From: Sva-25 sp039714995
Lineage (GTDB): Bacteria; Pseudomonadota; Gammaproteobacteria; Chromatiales; Chromatiaceae
DNA length: 16,620 nt
NCBI GenBank assembly: GCA_039714995.1
Contig: JBDLII010000029.1
Location: 1-16,620 of the forward strand
Direction of reading: 5' to 3'
Positions 7,042-13,094 of this stretch are shown piece after piece; within the stretch, counting starts at the first letter, position 1, and each line of letters begins with the position of its first letter. Under the pieces are notes generated by a model. The model was not told the DNA's origin and made no database searches. It worked only from the letters and a program-made list of their open reading frames with translations. Made by a program: the position numbers and the translations under genes.

Positions 7042-7380
7042 TCAGGTTTGCTCTTCCTCGGGCCACTGCTTGGCGGCCTCCCCCACCATCTTCTGCAGTT
7101 CACCGCTCTCGTGCAGCTCCAGCGTGATATCGCAGCCGCCGATCAGCTCCTTGTTGATATAGAGCTGCGGAAAGGTTGGCCAGTCGGCAAAGCGGGGCAG
7201 ATTCTCGAAAATCTCCGGATCGGCCAGCACGTTGACATAGGCGAATTTCACGCCGCAATCCTGCAGTGCGGCCGCCGTGCGTGAGGAGAACCCGCACTGT
7301 GGAAACTGGGGGGTCCCCTTCATGTAGAGAATGACAGGATTGCTTTCAACCTGCTCTTTGATGCGATCTAGAACATCCAT
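7042..7380 (-). CDS. grxD: Monothiol glutaredoxin, Grx4 type
   Basis: This 112-residue protein is a CGFS-type monothiol glutaredoxin. Such proteins bind a [2Fe-2S] cluster with glutathione and deliver it to Fe-S proteins, often with a BolA partner. The glutathione-binding Lys21 (in YMKGTP) and the active CGFS (29-32) are intact. WPTFPQLYINKELIGGCDI contains the cis-proline T-x-P and the GG-C/S-D elements that fix glutathione. Length is close to the 115 residues of E. coli GrxD. AGG lies eight bases before the ATG at 7380. It appears to be a single-gene unit ending at a clear terminator. A supply of Fe-S clusters would suit FNR and sulfite reductase, but that link is inference. Confidence 0.96.
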   Translation of the reverse strand: MDVLDRIKEQVESNPVILYMKGTPQFPQCGFSSRTAAALQDCGVKFAYVNVLADPEIFENLPRFADWPTFPQLYINKELIGGCDITLELHESGELQKMVGEAAKQWPEEEQT

Positions 7381-7491
7381 ACTATTTACCTGAATATTAA
7401 GAAAAAATTGTTCTGGATGCGTTACCGCATATCCATGACATGACTATTGGGGAGATGGCGGCAAAAATCAACCCTTGATGATGCATGCTTG

Positions 7492-9270
7492 TCAGCTGTG
7501 ATCCAGGTTTCTCTGCAGCCAGTACTCGAAGACAGCCAAATGCCACAATTTACTCCCCTGGATGCGGGTGTGGTGCATCTCGGGCGCTGCCAGCAGCATA
7601 TCGATATAGCTGCGTTCAAAAATGCCGCGCTCCCGGCAGGCCTGCGAATCGAGAATGTCGCGCATAAAACCAAGAAACTCGCCGCGCACATACTTCAACG
7701 CCGGCATCGGGAAATACCCCTTGGGGCGGTCGATAACCGCATCCGGCACCATACCGCGGGCAATCCGCTTCAACGGGTATTTGCCATCCTGCTTGAGACG
7801 GAACGCCGGGGGGCTCTTGGCCGCCACCTCGACCAGCTGGTGATCGAGAAAGGGCACCCGCGCCTCCAGCCCCCATGCCATGGTCATGTTGTCCACCCGC
7901 TTGACCGGATCATCGACAATCAGCGTCGTGACATCGAGGCGCAGCGCCTGGTCCAGAAAACTGTCCGCCTGCGCCTCACCAAGCCGCTGCGCCACATAGT
8001 CTCCGGTGACATCTCCAACCCGGTATTTTGCAGAGACCATGCGCAGATACTCGTTGTGATCGCGGTCGAAATAGTGCTGGCGAAAACGCTCGAGGGGACT
8101 CCCCTGCTCGTTCTGCATGCGCGCATACCAGAAGTAGCCGCCGAAGACTTCATCGGCCCCCTGTCCCGACTGCACCACCTTGATCTGTTTCGAGACCTGC
8201 TCCGAGAGCAGGTAGAAGGCGACAGCATCCTGGCCGAACATCGGCTCCGCCATCGCGTCAACGGCCTCCGGCAGGCGCTTCAGCACATCGCTATTGGGAA
8301 TCAGGAATTTGTGGTGCGACGGCTGATAGCGGTCGACGACGAGGTCCGAGTATTCGAACTCACTGCCCTTCTCCTCAGGCTGATCCTCGAAACCTATCGA
8401 GAAGGTGCGGATATCCGAGATCCCGAGTTCAGCCAGCAGCGCCACCAGCAGGCTCGAATCGAGTCCTCCCGAGAGCAGCACCCCGACGGGAACATCGGCC
8501 ACATCGTTGCGCCGCCTGACGGCAACGCGCAGCGCTTCGTGAATGGCCTCGAGCCACTCATCTTCGCTGAGTTCTTTTTCCGGCCGCGTTGCATCCAGAT
8601 GCCAGTAACGGCGCCGGGTGAGGTTGCCTGCGGCATCGAGCATGAGACTGCAGCCTGGCTCCAGTTTGCGAATTCCCTCGATGATGGTGCGAGGCGCCGG
8701 TACTACGGCATGCAGCGTAAATTGAAAATGCAGCGCCTCACTATCAATGGCGGTATTCAGGTCGCCGGCGGCTAGCAGCGCCTGTATATTCGAGGCAAAA
8801 CGAAAACGCTGCCGGTCCAGCGCATAGTAGAGCGGCTTGATGCCAAAGCGGTCCCGTGCGGCAAACAGCCTTTGCTGCCGCCGGTCCCAGATGACAAAGG
8901 CAAACATCCCGACGAGGTGCTCCGGACAACGTTCACCCCACTCCCGGTACGCCTTGAGAATTACCTCGGTGTCGCCGTCAGAGAAAAAGCTGTAACCCCT
9001 GTTCTGCAACTCCTGCCGCAGTTCCCTGTAGTTATAGATAGCGCCGTTGAAAACCAGCGCCACGTCCAGGTCTTCATCAACCATCGGCTGATGGGATCTG
9101 GCTGAAAGATCGATAACTGCCAGGCGGCGGTGGCCGAAGCCGACATTCTCGCTTAGAAACAGGCCCTGATCATCCGGCCCGCGACGCACCAGACTCGCAC
9201 TCATGCGCTCCAGGACTGCCTGGTCTACAGCAGACTGATCAAACCGAAATTCGCCACAAATCCCGCACAT
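7492..9270 (-). CDS. asnO: Asparagine synthetase-family amidotransferase, likely N-acetylglutaminylglutamine amide synthase
   Basis: The 592-residue protein has an N-terminal class II glutaminase with Cys2 directly after Met, RGPD near 30-33, the FNGAIYNY loop (74-81) and SDGDTEV. It also has a C-terminal ATP-pyrophosphatase domain with SGGLDSS (267-273) and SGQGADEVFGGY (368-379). It transfers glutamine nitrogen to an acyl-adenylated carboxylate. From memory, the stretches DDPVKRVDNMTMAWGLEARV and RPKGYFPMPAL are close to the asparagine-synthase-like enzymes (TIGR03104; AsnO of Sinorhizobium, Pseudomonas relatives) that amidate the osmolyte N-acetylglutaminylglutamine. General AsnB is the alternative. 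The usual neighbouring acetyltransferase/dipeptide synthase gene is absent on both sides. The ATG at 9270 has a weak AGG eight bases upstream; the Cys2 requirement fixes the start. Confidence 0.8.
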   Translation of the reverse strand: MCGICGEFRFDQSAVDQAVLERMSASLVRRGPDDQGLFLSENVGFGHRRLAVIDLSARSHQPMVDEDLDVALVFNGAIYNYRELRQELQNRGYSFFSDGDTEVILKAYREWGERCPEHLVGMFAFVIWDRRQQRLFAARDRFGIKPLYYALDRQRFRFASNIQALLAAGDLNTAIDSEALHFQFTLHAVVPAPRTIIEGIRKLEPGCSLMLDAAGNLTRRRYWHLDATRPEKELSEDEWLEAIHEALRVAVRRRNDVADVPVGVLLSGGLDSSLLVALLAELGISDIRTFSIGFEDQPEEKGSEFEYSDLVVDRYQPSHHKFLIPNSDVLKRLPEAVDAMAEPMFGQDAVAFYLLSEQVSKQIKVVQSGQGADEVFGGYFWYARMQNEQGSPLERFRQHYFDRDHNEYLRMVSAKYRVGDVTGDYVAQRLGEAQADSFLDQALRLDVTTLIVDDPVKRVDNMTMAWGLEARVPFLDHQLVEVAAKSPPAFRLKQDGKYPLKRIARGMVPDAVIDRPKGYFPMPALKYVRGEFLGFMRDILDSQACRERGIFERSYIDMLLAAPEMHHTRIQGSKLWHLAVFEYWLQRNLDHS

Positions 9271-9410
9271 AGAACCTGATATCTAAAACCTAAAACCTGT
9301 CAACATAACTGGACAACAAGGGAGGAATGACCTAGAATATTAGCAAAGGCTAATGTTCCTCCCCCTGCAGAGGGAGAGTGAGTAGGTTTCTACTATACAG
9401 GAGAAATCGC

Positions 9411-10190
9411 ATGTACAAGAGATTCAGATCCTTGCTGCTGGCCGGATTGCTGCTGCCGTCCGCAGCAGTCGCCGATGTTACCATGCTGGTGCATGGTTAT
9501 CTCACCAACGGCCTGACCTGGGACAGAAACGGCGTCGTTGCGACCATGGCCGCACATGGATGGCAGTATGGCGGGCCGCTGGTGGCGGGATTACCTCTGC
9601 CTGCAGCGACTGGCGACAAAACCCTCTACGTGGTTGAACTTCCGTTCAACGCACCCCTGATGGTGCAATCTGATGCGCTGCAGGCACAGCTCCAGCAGGC
9701 ACGCCTGCGTCATCCCGGTGAAAATATCACGTTGGTTGGGCACTCGGCCGGCGGCCTGGTGGCGCGCATGACGCTGGTGCGCTACGGCGCCGAGCAGGTC
9801 ACGCATCTGGTTACCATCGCATCGCCCCATCTCGGTACGCCGCGGGCAAGGTATGGACTCGATATCACCAGAGGCGGTCCCTTAAGCCTGGTGAAGGAGA
9901 TAATCGGTGGCTACACCTACGATGCGGCTAAACACTCACGCAAGCTGTTTGACGACCTGCAGCCGCCCCGTCATCCGGGATCAGTACTCTACTGGCTGAA
10001 CAGCCAGCCGCATCCGGATATCAGCTACACCTCTGTGATTCGCGCCTATCGTGACAAAATCGTACCGGCCATGAGCCAGGATATGAACCAGGTTCCGGCA
10101 TTACAGGGAAAATCAGCGGTCTACCTCACCCCGGGTTCACACTATCTCAAGCCGCCCGACGCGCTGTTGATCGTATCGCTGCTCGGATAG
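9411..10190 (+). CDS. Secreted lipase-like alpha/beta hydrolase
   Basis: The 259-residue product begins with a basic residue group and hydrophobic core ending LPSAAVA-D, a signal peptide likely cleaved after residue 21, so the protein acts in the periplasm or outside. The mature part starts with the VTMLVHGY strand (oxyanion HG near 28-29). The nucleophile elbow is GHSAGG with Ser112, and IASPHLGTP (136-144) follows as in bacterial lipases and PGAP1-like proteins. Asp215 (in YRDKIVP) and His244 (in GSHYLK) complete a plausible triad. It would hydrolyse lipid or other esters; the substrate cannot be told. ACAGGAGA at 9397-9404 fixes the ATG at 9411 over an upstream in-frame GTG at 9378. It stands alone, with no lipase chaperone gene nearby. 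Confidence 0.85.
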   Translation: MYKRFRSLLLAGLLLPSAAVADVTMLVHGYLTNGLTWDRNGVVATMAAHGWQYGGPLVAGLPLPAATGDKTLYVVELPFNAPLMVQSDALQAQLQQARLRHPGENITLVGHSAGGLVARMTLVRYGAEQVTHLVTIASPHLGTPRARYGLDITRGGPLSLVKEIIGGYTYDAAKHSRKLFDDLQPPRHPGSVLYWLNSQPHPDISYTSVIRAYRDKIVPAMSQDMNQVPALQGKSAVYLTPGSHYLKPPDALLIVSLLG

Positions 10191-10216
10191 CACCAGTTAC
10201 AGCGGCCAGAAGAGGC

Positions 10217-10250
10217 CCCTGCAATCCCGATATTTTTTCACGGGATTGCA
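10217..10250 (+). terminator. Inverted repeat after the lipase gene, possible terminator
   Basis: GCAATCCCG (10221-10229) and CGGGATTGC (10241-10249) form a perfect nine-base-pair stem that extends outwards with one mismatch. The 11-base loop contains TTTTTT. No T-run follows the stem, so it is not a standard intrinsic terminator, but its place 27 bases past the lipase stop suggests a role at the transcript end. A second hairpin, CAATTCC/GGAATTG (10263-10281), follows. Confidence 0.4.
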
Positions 10251-10278
10251 AGGGTGACCCTCCAATTCCACCTGGGAA

Positions 10279-10319
10279 TTGATCCAAATCAACTCTTTTC
10301 CATATTACCAGATTCTAAT
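10279..10319 (+). promoter_or_regulatory. FNR box with class II promoter
   Basis: TTGATCCAAATCAA at 10279-10292 matches the FNR/Anr consensus TTGATnnnnATCAA at every defined base. TCTAAT at 10314-10319 matches five of six -10 bases and puts the start near 10326. The box centre is then about 41 bases upstream, the spacing of class II FNR-activated promoters. No strong -35 is visible, as expected for such promoters. The first possible gene downstream is the 47-codon reading frame at 10528. The lipase upstream points the same way and ends at 10190, so no minus-strand target exists here. Confidence 0.65.
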
Positions 10320-10527
10320 GTAATTCCATCCCTGGAAAGGATCAGGACAACCTTCTTGTAAGACCCTCTGTTTCTCTACAATTGAAATGTTTTTCCATCC
10401 CTTCAGCAGATAGCCGGGCGCCCGCCACAGTTGATAATTGACAATTTACTCCCCTGTGCATCTATGCGACTATTTCCCCGTCATATTTGTGTCACATTTC
10501 AAACTATAACAATCGGGGGGAGAGTTC
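10320..10527 (+). other. Long leader between FNR promoter and microprotein gene
   Basis: About 200 bases lie between the predicted start and the small gene, with no reading frame of more than a few codons. A second possible site, TTGATAATTGACAA (10431-10444), has one good FNR half and overlaps a TTGACA (10438-10443) that could be a -35, though no convincing -10 follows. TATAAC lies at 10505-10510. The stretch might be an untranslated leader or a small RNA. Confidence 0.3.
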
Positions 10528-10671
10528 ATGAACGGGGAGAAACGCTGCGGTCTCTGGCATACTTGCCGGCTCGGACTGCCTAAATTCTGTATCGCTCTGC
10601 AGATTATCTTTGTAACCGCCTTGACCTCTTTCATCGTCTACCTGTTCGTCACCCAGACAATCTCCTATTAG
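10528..10671 (+). CDS. Small membrane protein, 47 residues, unknown function
   Basis: The frame opens with ATG at 10528, has an unusually strong GGGGGGAGAG ribosome binding site (10515-10524) four bases before it, and ends with TAG. The product has a basic, cysteine-containing N-terminal third (Cys7, Cys13, Cys21; also His11). One hydrophobic helix spans about residues 21-42 (CIALQIIFVTALTSFIVYLF), followed by a short tail ending in Tyr. The positive N terminus predicts an N-in single-pass inner-membrane protein. I recognise no family; small subunits of terminal oxidases such as CydX or CcoQ are of similar size, but no oxidase gene is nearby. The upstream FNR box suggests expression at low oxygen. 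The strong ribosome binding site and fitting composition are the main evidence that it is real. Confidence 0.55.
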   Translation: MNGEKRCGLWHTCRLGLPKFCIALQIIFVTALTSFIVYLFVTQTISY

Positions 10672-10697
10672 CAAGCCGTTAAAATAACGTCTTGAGT

Positions 10698-10718
10698 CCT
10701 TCTCCCTCTGGGAGAGGG
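10698..10718 (+). terminator. Hairpin after the microprotein gene, possible terminator
   Basis: TCTCCC (10701-10706) pairs with GGGAGA (10710-10715) across a TCT loop, and the stem extends to nine pairs including one G-T. GGTTCTTC follows, a poor T-run. The CTCCCTCTGGGAGAGGG core is a type often dispersed between bacterial genes, so this may be a repeat as well as a transcript end. Confidence 0.4.
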
Positions 10719-10746
10719 GGTTCTTCAACAGCCTGTCAGAGATGCT

Positions 10747-10773
10747 CATCGCGGTCAGATGACCGCTCCTACG
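10747..10773. repeat. REP-like palindromic element
   Basis: GCGGTCA (10751-10757) and TGACCGC (10760-10766) form a perfect stem with a two-base loop, flanked by ATC on one side and TCCTACG on the other. The layout (CGCGG...CCGCTCCTACG) is that of Pseudomonas-type REP sequences, which have a G+C-rich stem and a conserved tetranucleotide-like foot. Only one copy is seen in the window, and no RAYT transposase gene. Confidence 0.5.
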
Positions 10774-10798
10774 CGACGCTTCATCTCCACACCTCGAT

Positions 10799-10827
10799 TT
10801 GACCTGACAAAGGCAATCGATTAGAGT
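10799..10827 (+). promoter_or_regulatory. Predicted sigma70 promoter of the btuB riboswitch
   Basis: TTGACC (10799-10804) and TAGAGT (10822-10827) are separated by exactly 17 bases and match 5 and 4 of 6 consensus positions. The start would fall near 10834, just where the cobalamin riboswitch begins. Confidence 0.55.
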
Positions 10828-10834
10828 CACTGCG

Positions 10835-10975
10835 CTTCAGAGTGCCGGGTATGCGCTTGCGTATCCGGATAATCGGGAAGTCGGTGCAAATCCGACACTG
10901 CCCCCGCAACGGTAATCAGTGCGCTGAACAGCTTCAGCAGCTGCTGTAAGTCCGGAGACCGGCTCTGCATGCAGG
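10835..10975 (+). ncRNA. Cobalamin riboswitch
   Basis: The conserved core is clear: GGGAAGTCGGTGCAAATCCG, then ACACTGCCCCCGCAACGGTAA (the B12 box region), followed by AAGTCCGGAGACCGGC. It binds adenosylcobalamin or a related corrinoid and lowers expression of the downstream gene when cobalamin is plentiful. The downstream gene encodes a BtuB-type cobalamin receptor, which agrees. The peripheral stem includes a perfect CAGCAG-CTGCTG palindrome at 10935-10946. The exact ends are estimated. Confidence 0.95.
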
Positions 10976-10977
10976 TA

Positions 10978-11061
10978 GTCAACCTGGCAATCAGCCATCT
11001 CTCAATTGCCCCCTCGTGGAACCGCGGGGTCGGAGTTTGCTTTCATGGTTGACTGATTTTT
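10978..11061 (+). terminator. Riboswitch expression platform with terminator
   Basis: AGTCAACC (10978-10985) pairs perfectly with GGTTGACT (11047-11054), enclosing smaller helices GGCAAT/ATTGCC (10986-10991 with 11005-11010) and CCCC/GGGG. GATTTTTC follows at once, with five Ts at 11057-11061. This reads as an intrinsic terminator controlled by the riboswitch. A separate hairpin, GAGTGC/GCACTC (11065-11081), lies between it and the btuB start and could affect translation. Confidence 0.6.
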
Positions 11062-11099
11062 CACGAGTGCGGCGGGCACTCTATACGAGTACAACCATC

Positions 11100-12959
11100 A
11101 TGAAAACTACCATCCCACTGTTGCTGCTGGCGACGGCAGGCACAGCCGTGTCGGCCGAAGACGAGACAGTCATCGTCATCACCGCGACAGGCAACGTAAC
11201 CCCCCTTGCCGAGACGGCGACATCAACCACGGTCATTACACGCGACGAGATCGAACGCCGCCAATACCAGACGGTTGCCGAGGCGCTGCGCCAGACTCCG
11301 GGCGTGCATGTCGCCTCAAATGGCGGTATCGGCCAGCCAACATCGCTCTTTATCCGCGGCACGAATTCAAATCACGTGCTGGTCATGATCGATGGCGTCA
11401 AAATCAATGACACCACGACACCGAACGGCGCATTCGATTTTGCCAACCTGCTGACCGACGCCATCGAACGCATCGAAGTTGTCAGGGGCCCCCAGAGCAC
11501 GCTCTATGGCTCCGATGCCATCGGCGGTGTGATCAACATCATCACCAGGAGAGGAAGCACAGCAGGTGGCCCGGCAAGTGGCTCTATCGAGCTTTCGGGG
11601 GGCAGTCACAACACCTTCAAAGAGGCTGCGACTCTCTATGGCGGCAATCAGAAAGCCACCTACATGCTGTCGCTGGCCAATATCGACACCGATGGCGAGA
11701 CTGCCAGTGCGCCGGCGTACCAGCTCTCCCCTGTCGATGACGACGGCTACAGCAATACCACGCTGACAGCCAGCACCGAATTTCATCCCGTTGAGAACCT
11801 GAAGGTCGAGTTGAGTGGACAGTTCATCGACTCGAATAGCGAGTTTGACGCCGGCGCGGATGAATCACCGCTTCCGGAAACAGACCTGGAGAGCTGGTTT
11901 ATTCATGCCGCCGCAGAGTCCCGCCTGATGGAGGGGCAATGGAGCAGCCGTTTGTTATTCAACCGCGGCAGCAGCACCAGGGACACCATTTTCGACTTTT
12001 TCGGCCTCCCCTCTTCAACCTATTTCGACAGCAAGCGCAATGAGGCGGAGTGGCGCAATGACTTCCACTTTCTGGACAACCACACGCTGACGGCCGGATT
12101 CAAGTGGGAGCAGGAGAGTGCGATGACCTCCTCGGCTTTCTCTGCCAGCGATCATCAGGCGACCACCAAATCACTCTACCTGCAGGATCAATTCAGTTAC
12201 TCCGGAAAGCTGTTCGGCTCGATCGGCATCCGTCATGACGATCACACCGGCTTCGGCGGCGAGACCACCTGGCGCATCGCCCCCGTCTATCTGATCGAGA
12301 AGAGCAATACCAGGATCAGGGCCAGCTATGGCACGGCTTTCAATGCCCCCTCGCTATTCCAGTTGTATGATGCATTTTCCGGAAACCCGGATCTTGAAGC
12401 AGAAACCAGCCGCGGCGCCGAGATCGGGTTTGACCAGCAGTTGCTGGACAGCAGGCTCACGCTGGGCGCCACGCTCTTTTACAACGACCTGGACAACCTG
12501 ATCGATTTCAACAACACCACTTTCAGCTATTTCAATGTCCCTGATGTGACCACCAGGGGCATCGAAAGCTTCATCAACTACCGTTTTAACGATACATTCA
12601 GCGCACGCCTGGATTACACCTGGACGGATACCGAAGACAGCAATGGTGAGCCGCTGCTGCGGCGGCCGGAAAACGAGGCCAGCCTGTCGCTCGATTACGC
12701 TCCGACTGAGAGGTTCTCTCTCTCGGGAGTCATTCACTTTACCGGTGACCGCGTCGACACAGTTCGCGGCTCCTTTCCTGTCACCCGCACCAGGCTCGGC
12801 GGCTACACAACGATCGACCTTGCGGCCCGCTATCGATTCCACGACCGCTGGCAGCTCGAGGGAAAAATCGTCAATCTGACCGACAAAAAGTATCAGCCGG
12901 TTCACGGCTATGCTGGAGCGGGGTTCGGCGCCTTTATCGGCATCAAGATAAAGATCTGA
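11100..12959 (+). CDS. btuB: TonB-dependent cobalamin receptor BtuB
   Basis: The 619-residue protein is an outer-membrane TonB-dependent receptor of BtuB type, which imports vitamin B12. A signal peptide ends near residue 19 (GTAVSA-ED). A TonB box, ETVIVITA, follows, then the plug domain with TTVITRDEIERRQ, LFIRGTNSNHVLVMIDGVKI and VVRGPQSTLYGSDAIGGVIN, close to the E. coli BtuB plug. The rest is a 22-strand-type barrel rich in alternating aromatic residues, ending IGIKIKI rather than the usual terminal Phe. Length is near the 614 residues of E. coli. The ATG at 11100 is chosen because it gives the signal peptide; an upstream in-frame GTG at 11016 falls inside the riboswitch terminator. The upstream cobalamin riboswitch confirms the substrate. 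No btuCDF genes adjoin. Confidence 0.93.
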   Translation: MKTTIPLLLLATAGTAVSAEDETVIVITATGNVTPLAETATSTTVITRDEIERRQYQTVAEALRQTPGVHVASNGGIGQPTSLFIRGTNSNHVLVMIDGVKINDTTTPNGAFDFANLLTDAIERIEVVRGPQSTLYGSDAIGGVINIITRRGSTAGGPASGSIELSGGSHNTFKEAATLYGGNQKATYMLSLANIDTDGETASAPAYQLSPVDDDGYSNTTLTASTEFHPVENLKVELSGQFIDSNSEFDAGADESPLPETDLESWFIHAAAESRLMEGQWSSRLLFNRGSSTRDTIFDFFGLPSSTYFDSKRNEAEWRNDFHFLDNHTLTAGFKWEQESAMTSSAFSASDHQATTKSLYLQDQFSYSGKLFGSIGIRHDDHTGFGGETTWRIAPVYLIEKSNTRIRASYGTAFNAPSLFQLYDAFSGNPDLEAETSRGAEIGFDQQLLDSRLTLGATLFYNDLDNLIDFNNTTFSYFNVPDVTTRGIESFINYRFNDTFSARLDYTWTDTEDSNGEPLLRRPENEASLSLDYAPTERFSLSGVIHFTGDRVDTVRGSFPVTRTRLGGYTTIDLAARYRFHDRWQLEGKIVNLTDKKYQPVHGYAGAGFGAFIGIKIKI

Positions 12960-12977
12960 ATAACCCCTCGAAAAAGC

Positions 12978-13075
12978 AGGGTTGGGATGAACTTGCTGGA
13001 TGCCGGCGAGGAACGAACCGCATCGATCATGTGATGCCTCGACTGATGCGGTTCGCAAGCTCACCACATCCTACA
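12978..13075. repeat. Long palindromic intergenic repeat
   Basis: CGAACCGCATC (13014-13024) and GATGCGGTTCG (13045-13055) are a perfect 11-base inverted repeat around a 20-base loop that itself contains GATGC. The flanks GGATGAACTTGC on the left and GCAAGCTCACCACATCCTAC on the right are partly complementary, extending the palindrome. The reverse strand reads GTAGGATGTGGTGAGCTTGC, like the GTAGG-TG-GGTGAGC repeats scattered between genes in many gammaproteobacteria. It lies between the convergent ends of btuB and murJ, where it could act as a two-way transcription stop. Confidence 0.6.
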
Positions 13076-13094
13076 GCTTGAACTGAGTCGCTCG

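Noticed and set aside
7447..8775. Open reading frame of 442 codons on the plus strand.
   Set aside because: It lies antisense to the amidotransferase gene, whose motifs are clear, and its His/Arg/Leu-rich translation resembles no protein family.
9411..10190. Type II secreted lipase needing a foldase.
   Set aside because: No lipase-specific foldase gene or disulfide cysteine pair is seen, so I kept the general alpha/beta hydrolase call.
10504..10830. Minus-strand reading frame of 108 codons in the intergenic region.
   Set aside because: It runs through the REP-like palindrome, the predicted btuB promoter and the antisense of the small membrane protein, with no ribosome binding site or family resemblance.
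11016..11099. Upstream extension of btuB from a GTG.
   Set aside because: It lies in the riboswitch expression platform and would bury the signal peptide that begins at 11100.
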